Shown: positions 32,001 through 43,487 of the stretch, in pieces
How the letters are laid out: each line of letters begins with the position of its first letter
Numbering within the stretch: position 1 is the stretch's first letter
Source: Amanita rubescens
Taxonomy: Eukaryota > Basidiomycota > Agaricomycetes > Agaricales > Amanitaceae
Reading direction: 5' to 3'
DNA length: 64,000 bases
Assembly (NCBI GenBank): GCA_015039365.1
Contig: WION01000172.1
Location: 1 to 64,000 of the forward strand
Notes under the pieces: generated by a model
What the model was told of the DNA's origin: nothing
The model's database searches: none
Seen by the model: only the letters and a program-made list of their open reading frames with translations
Made by a program: the position numbers and the translations under genes

Positions 32001-33148
32001 ACGCTCGCCTTGTCTTGTTCCAATTCAATGTTGCAATGGAGTCTCGCGACGTCTACGAGTGAGTTGGCGGAAGTGAGGGATTCCCAAGTTCTATTTCCGT
32101 CGTCGTCGTCATTTTCATTTTCATTGCCGCCCCAATCCATCTCGGACGGACAAGGCACCTGAAGAGAATCCTCCATATCCATCCTAGCCCTCGTCAGCTT
32201 TTCCGCCGTTCCCGTATCTCCTCTTTCCCTCGCCTGCTCTTCGTCCTCCTTTGCCTGCGCGATGAGATCGACCATAGCCTCAACCGCTTCGACCCTCTGC
32301 ACCTTTTCTGTTTCTCTCTTCTTCTTCCACTTGTTCCACGCGGGACGCTGGTGAGAGGAAATCCCTTTCACAGCAACATGGAGAGACATGGTGTCCATCC
32401 ACCGAGTCCTAGTCCCAGCGAGGGTGTATTCGCTTTCGACGCGGGCGCGATCGAAAGAAACGTTGTGGCCCACAACGAGTCGGTCTGTATCTGGACCAAA
32501 GGGGATGAAATGGGCAGGCGAGGAGGATTCCCCTAACAGCCACGGTGATATCCAAGCGTACCACGCGTTGGAAGAGGCGGCTACGGCGATGATGGGGTAT
32601 GGATGACCCTCTTTCGGCATGGTTTCTACGTCAAAAACGAGTATGGATTCCGGGATGCCGTCGTGAACAGGAAAGGGGACGGGTTCGCTGAAACTGGCGC
32701 CGCCGTGCTTGTAGTAGTACTTTGTCCAGCCTTTTTGGGAGAGATTCCATTCGGATGTGTCTGGGAGGGGAGGAAGAGAAGCGTTTGCGAGGTCAAGTGC
32801 GAGGTTGCGGTAAGGAGAAGCTGTAGCGAGACCGATGCGGTGGAAGTGTTCTGGAAGCGAATTGCCCTGGAGAGGAGGGAGAGAAAATGAAGTCGAAGGT
32901 AGAGAAGATGCAAGAGAAGGATCAAGAGAGTGAGTCGCAAGATGGTCGCGAGAGATTTGGACAAAAGCGGGTGGTGGACGCGGTGGAGAAAAGTTTGATG
33001 GTGGAAAAAGTTGGGCGCGTAAAGCTGGAGAAAGTAGTTGAACTCCGAGGGGATTTCTAGGCGCATGTTGAGTACGTTTCTGTGGTTTTGGAGGTTGAAG
33101 AGCTTCTTGGCCTGAAGGGCGTTTGAGGAGATGAAGTGTCCGTCTCAT
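29086..33148 (-). CDS. MIP1: Mitochondrial DNA polymerase gamma catalytic subunit
   Basis: Two exons, 33148-31499 and 31443-29086 (intron GTGAGT..TTAAG), encode about 1,335 residues. The 3'-5' exonuclease motifs are visible: Exo I LVFDVETMPKEG, Exo II VVGHNVSFDRARV, Exo III YCATDVHTAHKVY. The family-A polymerase motifs follow: A GADVDSEELWISS, B QAKVFNYSRIYGAG and C ISVHDELRYLV. It replicates mitochondrial DNA in the matrix. I chose the ATG at 33148 because MRRTLHLLKRPSG is a good mitochondrial presequence. An in-frame ATG at 33238 would add 30 residues. A short Gly/Lys-rich C-terminal extension follows the polymerase domain. Confidence 0.93.
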
Positions 33149-33608
33149 GCGGGCCGAAATGCCGGAGTAACGCGTCAGATCACCGTCGCGAGATCTCTGC
33201 GCAAATCCGTCAAATGAAACTGCGGGTGCGCAGTTCACCTGATATGTTGCGCTCAGAGGTACAGGACGCCATTAATACTAGAATATTCTCATAGAAAAGC
33301 TGGGATTGCACTGCCATTATGTTACGATTCGGTAGCGCCGCTACCAACGCAAGCTTCGGTCCCGCATGTGCAGCGATCATATAAAGGTCCGGCGCCTTGT
33401 TCCCTCCGTCCAGCATCCCAACCCTTTACCCTCCAACTTTGTCTTCTGCGCGGGCGCACACCGGCGAGAGGGCACCCTTACTGTTACGACACTTTGACGT
33501 GAGCAATGTTCCATACTACCCTCCATCGCCATTGAGTCAGTCATGTGCGTGGATCCATGCACTGGCACGACTCTCCATAACATCTAATAAAACAGACGTA
33601 GAATCCAC

Positions 33609-34196
33609 ATGTACAACACAGGCCGGAACCATTACTCACACGGTCGCCCCGGTTCCGAGTCATATCCCACCTCCGCTCCCAACCCACAAGTAGACAACAA
33701 CGGTATCCCAACCCCACCAAACGCACCTCACCACCACCCCATTCCCCTCCCCCCTCGAGTCTGGAACAACGTTCCCCAACCCTACCTCCACCCCCTCCTG
33801 CGCTACTCCCACCACCCTAGCATCTCTTATGACGTCAGACACCCTCCATCTTACGCATCCGCCCCAAACACCCGCCTCGAATGGGCGCACGAGCCAGCCA
33901 CCAACCCATCCTCTCCGGAGATCATCATCACCTGCCACCCCCTACCCCACCCATTCATAGTCCGCCCTTTCGGGAAACACTATGATTTCGTGACTATCCA
34001 CGATATCCTGCTTGCCGTCCATCGCGAGTTTAGCGAGGTCATCCAGGCTACAGAGAATAACTCGAGCAGGCCGGGAAAGTCGGGTGAAACTGAATTGCTG
34101 TTGACCGGCGAAATCGGGTTATCGAACGCCCGTTCTATTTGGAAAGGGCTCTCAGAGGAGAAATCCCCTGGCAACTGGTTGTTGCACATCGAGTGA
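33609..34196 (+). CDS. DUF6699-type protein, copy 1
   Basis: A 195-residue open frame. A Pro/His-rich N-terminus (MYNTGRNHYSHGRPGSESYP) precedes a compact domain: HPLLRYSHHPSISYDVRHPP, LEWAHEPATNPSSPEIIITC, HPFIVRP..YDFVTIHDILLAVHREF and the ending GLSEEKSPGNWLLHIE. This matches the pattern of the small DUF6699 family widespread in Agaricomycetes, whose function is unknown. An intron ending ACAG at about 33596 in the 5' UTR is likely. The copy at 36646-37237 shares the whole layout. Confidence 0.6.
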   Translation: MYNTGRNHYSHGRPGSESYPTSAPNPQVDNNGIPTPPNAPHHHPIPLPPRVWNNVPQPYLHPLLRYSHHPSISYDVRHPPSYASAPNTRLEWAHEPATNPSSPEIIITCHPLPHPFIVRPFGKHYDFVTIHDILLAVHREFSEVIQATENNSSRPGKSGETELLLTGEIGLSNARSIWKGLSEEKSPGNWLLHIE

Positions 34197-36645
34197 AGTG
34201 GCGTGGCCCTGAGATTCCCCCAACTCATTTATGTGTGGGGCTTCTAAGCCGCACACTTTGCTGTGGTTGTTCCACGAGGCGTATGACGGGGCTTCTTGAT
34301 GATGACCGCGCTCTTGGACAACGTTTTTTATTATTTATGACGTGCCAATGCTAGACGATGAGCGACGATCGCAGACAAAGACGCACGGTGTTGTAACTTA
34401 CAAATATTAGACTCTTAAGACTGTAATAGAAGGTTTAAATGTAGATTTGTATAATCGAGCGTCGCAGAGTTCAATGTAATGAAAGTCAGTGGTGGATTAT
34501 GTAAACACCACCGTTCCTAAATTCGGTTTGATCTCCTGCCGTAGTAACGCACTCTATATCCGTCTCCGCCATGCTAATATGGCCTGGACACCTAACTGCG
34601 CACCCAATGTTCCGTTCTCTAAATCTGAAGACCCGAGACTCTATCGTACAGCCGACATACACAAATCCCAGAATATACTGTATAGGACGTTGGACGGTCC
34701 AAGAGATGCGTTTTCGTCAAATGAATGCCCTCCATTTTTACCGAAACGATGGATCTTCTTCCTGCTGCGCTTGGTCACTTAATTATTGAGGCGGCGCGTA
34801 GCACAGGAGCATCTGATTGTGGCGTCATCATTAATTTACAGCCACAGGTCTACGTGAGTCTTTCAAATCGAATCCAACGGAACGTGGTAGATCATAGATG
34901 TGAAGATAAAGGCAGTGATATCGACGTTGGGGGGTGACATCCCGAGGCAGTTTATGTCAAGGAAGCCGAAATATTCGGTGCTGTACACATTCTCTTTGCA
35001 ATTGCTGCGGCGCTTGATTGGGGGTTCGAATGCCGCAGCCCATTATGGGCGCGCCTTTGTAACGGATTTTGTTTGCGATCGTAGGTCCAGATCCAAATAC
35101 GATATCACGAGGAATCCGAGTGTATATATGGATCATTATTAATCTGTTCCCATGTCAGCAGCATGTGGCTGTACGCACAAAGAAAGCAGCCGGGGGCTGC
35201 GCAGTTCGGCGATTGGTGTCATGTTGTTTCTCTCGTCATGGACGAGCCAGTTTACCAGCACATTATCAATGTCGTCATTATAAGCTTCAAGTCCAATGTA
35301 TTTATCAAAGAGCTGACATCGAGCGCCCAGTTCGTCCGGGTTCTACACGTCAACTTGGGCGCGAGTTCATGGGCTTAGGGTGCTCGTTGTAATAAACCAC
35401 GAAGCGAGCCGGCGAGCTTCTAATTAGAAAAAGATATCCCACGTGCTTGACTCCGTTTGGCTTCCTCTGAACTTCTGCTGGCCTAAAGACCGAATCAAGA
35501 TGCTAGGATTTGCAAGCCTAAGTGCGATCGAGATCGTTACGGCCTTTTACTCGTACGAGTCGATTACGCTGTAGGTCGCACCAGAAACCTGGGCATGGAC
35601 CAATCATTGTTCAGCCCAAGTACATTCTGCAGAAGCTGGCAAGATAAGGCCTTTTTCCACAGATCGCTGCCGCGCTGCCTGGATTTGGTCTCCAGATTGA
35701 TCAAATTGAGTTACACGCTCTTCGCGAAGGAACGGATCATTCTGCGAGATCTCCATTTGTCACCGAACAATAACGAGGTTGTATCACATTTTATAGGGTT
35801 CTCTTGTGAAGTGCGCTATTAGTATAGGCATCTACTTCGTCGCGCTGTCCGTTGGCAAGGCGTTTTCATTACATTCCGCAGTTCAGACGATGCAGATACG
35901 TATCACAGACTGGAGATGAGTGGCACCAAGGCGGCCGAATGTCACAGCTTGTGGCGATTCTAGGGTACAGGGGATACCGATGAGGGCGCACGAGAAAATC
36001 TTCGCAATGAAAAACACGTCAGGGTATAGGGGATGTCATCCCAGTACGCGGGAAAAGAATGTTCTCAGAGGAAAACGTGGCAGGAACCTGAGCGCTTAGA
36101 CTTCCTAATGTAGCGACCAGGACTGGACAAGCAGCACTGCCATCAGTATGTCATCGTCGTCGGATAAGCAGAATACAACACTTTACCTGACTACACGACC
36201 ATCGTTCTGCTTTAAAAGGCCACTGCCTGGAATGTCACGGCATCTATCGCCCCTCCACGATCTATCGCCTATGAATATCCTCTTCCCGTCTTGCTCCCCG
36301 GAAATCGACGGAAAGACGAGCCAAGTTATCTGGGTATGGTCACGTGGGTGGATTCTGTTATGATATTTGGTCGTGTCGATTGTGCCCCCCTCGCTCTACC
36401 GGCTTTCCTCTTACCACCATCTGCCCCCCATTCGTCTCCTACTATAGACTAATTGTCCTCGGCTCGTATCATAAGAGCGAGAAGACAACTCACCTAAAGC
36501 TGCGACATCCCAGTTTTCTTGACTGTTCTCAATGTAAGCAACATCCCATGGCACCTTCCCCATCGCGATAATCTTGAGGTAGTCGTGCACCACGACTTCT
36601 CATAGCAGCTAGTGACAAACAAATACATCAGCACTCAAGACAAAC
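34197..36645. other. Intergenic, no gene supported
   Basis: Between the two DUF6699-like copies. Short frames only; 34301-34440 resembles the 3' flank of copy 2 (TTTATTA..GATGAGCGACGAT), so the duplication included downstream sequence. Confidence 0.45.
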
Positions 36646-37237
36646 ATGCACAACGGCCAGGACCACTACTCACCTAATCTGGGTCCCAGCTCATACCCCA
36701 CACCTGCACCGTCCCCTGAGGTGGACGACGAGGGTGTCCCGCTTCCACCAAAAAGGACCAAGATGTCATCCTATCCAGCTCCCCGAGGGACCTTTGGTCA
36801 CTCCGCAGTCCCATCTTCACCCACTCTTGGGCTACGCGAACTGTCCTTGCATTGTGTATGACGTCAGGGAACGTCCGAGCGCCGCGTCTGCACCCCATTC
36901 ACGACTAGAGTGGGCGCACGAGTCGGCCACAAATCCGCCTTCGTCGCAGATTATCATAACCTGTCAGGTATTACCGCATCCATTCGTGGTCCATCCATCA
37001 GGGAGGAACTACGATTTTGTCACAGTCCATGACATCTTGGAAGCAGTCCACTCCACCTTCCGAGCTGCCGGCCGCCGCAACCTGATCCCACGAGGAAGCG
37101 GACGGAGTGAGACTCCATCAACGCTCTTGCTGAGCGGACTTCCTGGTGCCAGACCAAGCGTGCTATCGGAACGCTATACGTGGAAGGGGCTATCGGAGGA
37201 GATTGCCCCTGGAAACTGGTTGCTGCACATTGAATGA
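36646..37237 (+). pseudogene. DUF6699-type protein, copy 2, frameshifted
   Basis: The start MHNGQDHYSPNLG..SSYPTPAPSPEVDDEGVPLPP parallels copy 1. Near 36790-36810 the frame must shift by one base to continue with HLHPLLGYANCPCIVYDV, LEWAHESATNPPSSQIIITC, YDFVTVHDILEAVHSTF and the identical ending GLSEE.APGNWLLHIE at 37237. With the frameshift the protein is truncated after about 70 residues, so this is a pseudogene or a sequence error. Confidence 0.6.
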
Positions 37238-38129
37238 AGCAGCCGAAGCATTGCGTCGGTTTTTCCTTTCCGGTCAATACAACGACGGGGGCGACCTGCT
37301 TTCATTGCGTTTCAAACGGGAACGTAATCTAGCTTGATGCCTTGTGACCGCGTTGGACATTATTTATTACATGGCGCCCGGCAACCAGGCCGAGTCGATG
37401 AGCGACGATTGCCTGCCGTGCACGTCGTTAGGTTGAAGGGGTAATTACAACTAACGTTGGACTTACCTGTTTAGTACCGTTCTATTCGATACCCAAACCG
37501 CCATAGAAAACTTGGTAGATGATAGGATAGTCCAATCCATATATTCAGCGGCGTGTTGGCAAGGGGGCTTCGACGTCGTTAGAGATGATGGAAGACATGA
37601 GAAAATGGCGTCAACATTCCATAGCGTGACAATAAACGTGACACGGTACCGCCTCGGATTACATCAGCGCCGCCTTCAAGAATATGAGCGACATCGCCCA
37701 ACGGCGTTACTAGTTCGCCTTCAGGACGACAGCCCGGATGAGTACAACTTGTTCTTGAATTTCTCCCAAGTCTGAAGCTTGTTCAAGACAGAGCTCAGGC
37801 CAGAATGTGGCCCTTAATAACCCCTTACCTAATCCTTTCCGATGGCCTACTTGAAGTTCACCTACCGTTTTTTTTAAAAAAAACTTGGGATAAAATTGAA
37901 CATGTAGTCGATGGGCGTGGCACCTGGAACCGTATCGACCACAATTTATCGACTTCAACGCGCGTGACGCGCGGCTGGCCAACAGCTCTGGATCTGCGGG
38001 GCCGTCGCTACTAGTAAACTTACCCTGCAACAACTTGCATAGTTAAACTGCGGCCTATTTATTATTACATGTATTTGACAAGTGACAAAATGCTTTCACA
38101 AGGTACTACTACATAACAGATACAGCGTA
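37238..38129. other. Intergenic, no gene supported
   Basis: 3' flanks of DUF6699 copy 2 and of the dynamin gene. Contains an A/T tract near 37868. No credible frame. Confidence 0.45.
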
Positions 38130-41100
38130 TCACGGCGAATCCAGCTCGAATGTCGCATTAATGTAGTCCCTGTCCTCTGAGGACTGAACTTGCTGAACGA
38201 TCTGTGGCATGATTGATCGAGAAAATTCCTGAGTCTTTTCTTGTGGAAAATGAGGTCTCACCACCTTCTCAGCCACCGACAGCATCGCAGGGTTTTCGTC
38301 TTCCTCGGCCATAGCGACATTCAGGAGAAGCCGTCTGATTTGCAGAAGCCTATCCTTCTGTTCTATGAGGACCCGTCGCTTCTCTGTGATTTCCTCGCTT
38401 TCTGCCAGGAGTTCTGCCGCCTTTTGGGCAAAGTTGGGATCCCTGGTTAGGTCATTTATCAAATTATTATGAAGCGCCGAATTCAGTGCTCGATTTAGCG
38501 AATGTTCGACCGTCAACGGCATGTAGTCGACGATCCGCTGTGGCGGTGTCATGTATTAACTTTTGAGAAGCAAATACTGCCCATGGTTCAACCCACCTTG
38601 TAGGCAACACGAAAGTACGCCTGTACTCGCGCCATGACCATTAACTCGTCCTCAAAGTCCCTTCTTGGTACCGGTGTTTTACCAGTGACCGGTAAGGTCG
38701 AAGCGCTCGAGGTTCCGCTTACAGACTCGGAAGAGCCGACTCTGTAGTCTGGAGCCGTGTCGTAGATCGATTCAAAGTGCTCGAGCCACTTGCTTTCTTC
38801 ATTTCGGAAGCAGCGGTTATTCTGTGTGAAGAGAGGTTGCAGCTCGAGCTGGAGTAGTGACTCCACGGCTTGTTGACCATTCTGTTGGCACCGATCGAGC
38901 TCTACATGAACAAGAGATCTTAAATAAAGTTCAATAAGAGATCAGGGCCATGAACAGTGAAAGGTTTAATAAAATGAACCTGATATAACTTCCGGCCATC
39001 GGGAATTGATGAAAATGCTCCAGAACAAGCGCGTCGAGCTTTCGGAGTGTCATGGCATGAACGTCTTCGAAGCAACGGAATGATGGCTCGTGCCATAGAC
39101 AAGTTATTTCCGCAACCAAATTCTTCATTGCGTCGAAGGGGACATGTCCCGTGAGTTCCCATCCAATGGAAGCTAGATACGATTTCAGTATATCTCTACG
39201 AAACACAAAATGATACACACTTTTTGATAACTTTTCGAACATACGTGAGATCAATCGGACCACCTAGCAGACCAACAGGTTCGTTCTCATTTTTTGGCAG
39301 CCCAGGTTTTATGTACTCTTCGTGACGGGCAAATGGTCGGAAGTCCGGTCCGGTCGCCAGAATATCTGTTTTGTACTGCTCGAACCTATGCCGTGCCTTA
39401 CGTACCAGTGTTTTATCATCCACGGCATTGATGATGCCGCGGAATGCTTCGGCAAACTTGCCGATCCTCACGATAAGTTCAGAACTAGGTTCATTTATCA
39501 AACGAGGCGGAAGCCCGTTCAGTTCTTCAGAGCATTCTTTTAATAAGCTGTCCAGTTGTTTTCGGAGAACTGGGAGACTACATTGACAATCAGTCAACTA
39601 GCCGAAGGCATTATTGATATTACGCGCTCACTTTCTCTCGATCCACGTCACAAGGATTGCACTAATATCTCGCACAAGGTTGGGCACTCCAAAGCGTCTT
39701 CGATTCTTCATTTCATTCCATGGGGAACGCTCTTTGAAGAACCTTTCAGCTAAGCCAGTCGATTCTACTCTTGAAAGTTTCTTCATCCTTTCTGCTTCAT
39801 CCGGAAGTCGGACGCAGTAATATCCGTGTTTGAGGATATTTATCTTTCCCTCCAAGACTTCACGCCATTTCTGGAGTTGGCCCACAGATGTCGAAAGCAC
39901 ACCATCGGGTTTTGTTAAGATACCTGTGAGTAGTAAGCAAGTAAAACATCTTTTGTAACCATTTCATCTCACCGATCGTCCTTTCGCCGGTCGGGTCGGC
40001 TTCGTTTGCGAGTCGTACGGCTTGTTGATTTTCAATGTCGTCTGGTAAATTGGGGTCAACCCTGTTCATTCACCATTCCTATTCCTTACCGGTCATTGGA
40101 ATCGCGATCAGGATCAGCGTATTCTTATGCGCAATATTTGAAACTACGAGGTCTTTCACTAAATCAATCAACTCCGGAGTTTGACTGTTTTGAATGAGTC
40201 CTGCGACAAAGTAAGCTGAGGTGATATCAATCATCCAAGGCGAAGAGTACCTACCGGGCAAGTCAACGAACGACAACCCGGTAATATCCGGATCTTTCAC
40301 GTCAACGTGGATGGTGTTTTTCGAAAATCCTTGCATAAGTTTGTCGGTTTTTTGTAGCTGTGTTATATCTTCCTTAGATTTCCTATGAAAATTGTCGGAC
40401 ATAATATGTGGGCAGAGGATGGCGGCCTGAGCCCGACGGAGCCATATTTCAATCTCTTCCTTATTTGTTAGTATGGGTCCAAAAGGCACAGTGGTTGTAG
40501 TTTGGTGCGGATCACCATCTGCATTGAATTCGAGATGCAAAGATATGGTGCAGGACCACTTTTCGTCCTGGGTCATCGTGCACTCCATAGGGCAACTATA
40601 CAGTGGTTCAGGATCTAATTTTGCACTCGGTGGAATAAACTTACCGAGTGCAGGTACCGCCGTCGCGCGGTACATTTATCTAACACAACAACGTTCAGTA
40701 ATCGTCTATGTAAAGCTGTAGACGCATACCCCGCTCACTGCCTCGACTAAAGAGCTTTTGCCAGCTTTGATCACGTCGTCAGTACAACTTCAGGGCACTG
40801 AAAGCAATTTGTCCTACCGGATTGTCCGCCAATCACACAAATGCGCGGGAGATCAAAATACATGTGTGCACTGATAATGAAATCATTAATGAACAGATAT
40901 CGTGCCTCAATTTCGTCGGCTTACCCAAGATCCCGCAGGTCTTTATGCATTCCTAGTATCTGCTTACATCTGATATTGTATGCAGACTCCGATAAGTGCG
41001 ACTTTGATTTTTGGCGAGCAGAAGTCCGATTAGCGTCGTCATCGAGCGGAGTGGCGCTACCATACGAATGATGGACTGGCCAAGCTATTGAACTGCTGGC

Positions 41101-41139
41101 GATGGATGGCGATTGTCTACTCCTCCTGCTGGTAAACAT
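38130..41139 (-). CDS. Dynamin-like GTPase (Mx/DRP type)
   Basis: A minus-strand multi-exon gene. Exon 1 (41139-40925) ends CKQILGMHKDLRDLG. Exons 40870-40818 and from 40764 join across an intron that splits the P-loop: PRICVIGGQS + AGKSSLVEAVSG. Then CPMECTMTQ..WSCTISLHLEF, VPFGPILTNKEE, LRRAQAAILCP, G3 VDLPG in LSFVDLPGRYS, G4 GILTKPDGV, and stalk segments (GPIDLTYVRKVIKK). The GTPase effector domain near the end reads DYMPLTVEHSLNRALNSAL and stops at 38130. These are large mechanochemical GTPases that remodel membranes. The ILVT.PM segment and the stalk match the fungal Mx-like dynamins expanded in Agaricomycetes rather than Dnm1 or Vps1. No disabling break noted. Confidence 0.85.
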
Positions 41140-41183
41140 GGCGAATGGATGTTGGGGATGACGTCCACACTCCAGAGCGTGGA

Positions 41184-42081
41184 TTATATATGGGCGATGG
41201 GTAGGCCGGGGTAGTCGCGAACTTCTAATGAAACCGGGCTGCGGGACTGTGGAATAAGACCAGCCATAACTGCGGATGCATCTGTTGTCCGCATGATGAA
41301 GCGATTCTTGCTTATCTGTGTCTCTACCTTTCGAAATTCACGATACCTGGAATCACGTTGTATAAACCGATTGATAGGAGAACCGAAACAACGTAGCTTC
41401 GACTGTAATCGCCCTTGAGTAACTACTTCCAATTTCTCGATGACCTGCATCAGGATCCCGAAGAAGTTCTCGATCAAGAGCTGCGCATAAACCACTGTAC
41501 CGGGTTGTAAATAGCTGTGAAAGATAAGTGGAGAAGGGACAAAACGTTCCGTTAAGCTGGTTTGGGGGACGTTTGTTCTTCGCAGCATTGTAGGTCGTAG
41601 ATTCGAAATCTCATGGATTAGGCTTCCAGGCGTCGCCGCAGTCGTTGCGGGACATCGATTTATCACCATCTCGGTTAGCATTCCCCTCCACCTATCCAGG
41701 TCAATGCTATCACCGCGGTTCTCGGGAGTCGTGTGCTAAGAAGTTCTCCGCATTTCCTTCGAGGTGTAACTTTCCGGCGACCACGCCCCAGGCAAAGTCA
41801 TTGATACGTTATCTGACCTGCGGGTGGAACCAGCGAGCGAAATATAGGTTTTCATCCTTCTCAGAAAGAGGATTGGAGAGCCCAGAGCCGAGTGGTGATA
41901 CGCGACGCAGGTCGGACTGCACTTCGGAAACAAGTGTAATACGAGGTCGATTAGTACGGGACACGCGTCCTGTCTTGATCCAGTCATGGCAGTTCTGCCA
42001 ACAATAATGCTCGATGCGCCTGCATTGAAGAAATTTAGTGAGACTCAAGTAAGTTATATGAAAAGGACAATGTCCATGCAT
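41184..42081 (-). other. Possible coding remnant of unknown family
   Basis: Two minus-strand frames look protein-like: 42081-41809 (GRVSRTNRPRITLVSEVQSD, LRRVSPLGSGLSNPL) and 41681-41184 (NRFIQRDSRYREFRKVETQI). The stretch between them (INDFAWGVVAGKLHLEGNAE) could be joined by introns, but no consistent model is evident. The family is not recognised. It could be a small lineage-specific gene or a relic. Confidence 0.25.
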
Positions 42082-42643
42082 CGCGTGATTACTAGTCCTG
42101 TTTCAGCCTGCCAGCTACGAGCCACCATGGATATGAGTGTATTGAGAACGCGCCTGTTCTGGTCATCGCGATAGGCGGCTGATCATATCGATGGTCCACG
42201 TCGCAGTCATACATATATTACTAATGTCACCATCACACTGTGGTCCAGGTCGATACGCAACAAGTACTCCCGGACCCGCTCGACTGGCAGCCTCTTCTAC
42301 CGGGTTAATCGCATGCTTGCTCGCAATGGCCAGGGTCACCGGTCACCGTATATGTTTCTGTTCAACTATCATTGGGCCAAGCCCTGTCACATTGTGTTGA
42401 TCAACACGGACAAACAAACACGGTGAACTTTGGCAACAACAGAACTTCCACAACATCATCGAGACTCAAGAATTCGCCAGATACGAAGGCAAGTTCCTCA
42501 ATTTCTTCCAATAGGTCCACGGAGCACTTCAGAATGATGTGTCGTCCTTTTTGACCAAGTTGAATACAATTCTGGGATGGATTGCTGTCTTTTTCAATGG
42601 ATGACCCCAGCCCGCAATCTGACGCTTGATTCACCAGGCACCA

Positions 42644-43384
42644 ATGGGCATCCAGGAATACCAAGTTGTCGGCCGTCACCTCCCCACAGAGTCTACCCCG
42701 ACTCCCAAAATTTACCGCATGCGTATCTTTGCTCCCAATGAGGTCGTCGCCAAATCTCGTTTCTGGTACTTCTTAAGGTCCGTCCTGTGATTTTCTACGT
42801 CAACATACAATAAACTGCAATTCCATTACAGACAACTGAACAAGGTCAAGAAAGCCAACGGCGAAATCATTGGCGTCAACATCGTATGTATTGCATCATC
42901 TTTGCTCCCAGAAGTTCTCCCTTGCAGCCCTCAAGAGGCAAGCGGATGGGAAATGAGCTAATCTCATCATTGTTTTTCTTTTTTCTTATGCTCGCGGACG
43001 TAGATTCACGAAAAAAGGCCGCTGAAAATCAAAAACTTCGGTATCTGGCTGCGCTATGACTCTCGTTCCGGAACCCACAACATGTACAAGGAGTTCCGTG
43101 AGCTGACGCGTGCAGATGCCGTCAAGAGCCTGTACCAGGATATGGCCGCTAGGCACCGTGCCCGTTTCAGGTCTATCCACGTACGTCTCTTGATATTATA
43201 TACTCTTGTCTAATGTAAGCTCATCGTTGATTAGATCATCCGTGTCGTCGAGATAGAAAAATCTGCAGATGTCCGCCGCCCTTACATCAAGCAGTTGATG
43301 GAGCCAGGTCTCAAGTTCCCTCTACCTCACCGCGTGTCCAAGACTCGCTCAACATTTGTTGCTCGCCGCCCCAGCACTTTTTAG
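42644..43384 (+). CDS. RPL20: 60S ribosomal protein eL20 (L18a/L20)
   Basis: Four exons, 42644-42777, 42832-42883, 43004-43180 and 43235-43384, encode 170 residues, the usual length. Diagnostic stretches are [95 protein letters not shown] and [10 protein letters not shown], ending VARRPSTF. It is a core structural protein of the large cytosolic ribosomal subunit. All introns are GT-AG and 51-120 nt. Region 42082-42643 upstream shows no gene and presumably includes its promoter. Confidence 0.96.
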
Positions 43385-43487
43385 AAACGCCGCATATTAT
43401 CGTAGGCATTTTGTTCTGGTATACGTACGAATTGTATGGTATATGTTCGTTGTACGGATACCAGATGAACGTTGCACGTGCGTTTCA

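Noticed and set aside
29242..33066. Several plus-strand frames within the polymerase gamma region
   Set aside because: Antisense shadows of the strongly supported polymerase gene.
35030..35055. GGTTCGAATGCC as a tRNA T-loop
   Set aside because: No A box or cloverleaf can be formed around it.
42401..42679. 92-residue minus-strand frame upstream of eL20
   Set aside because: Overlaps the eL20 start on the opposite strand and lacks recognisable domains; a helical stretch alone is not enough.
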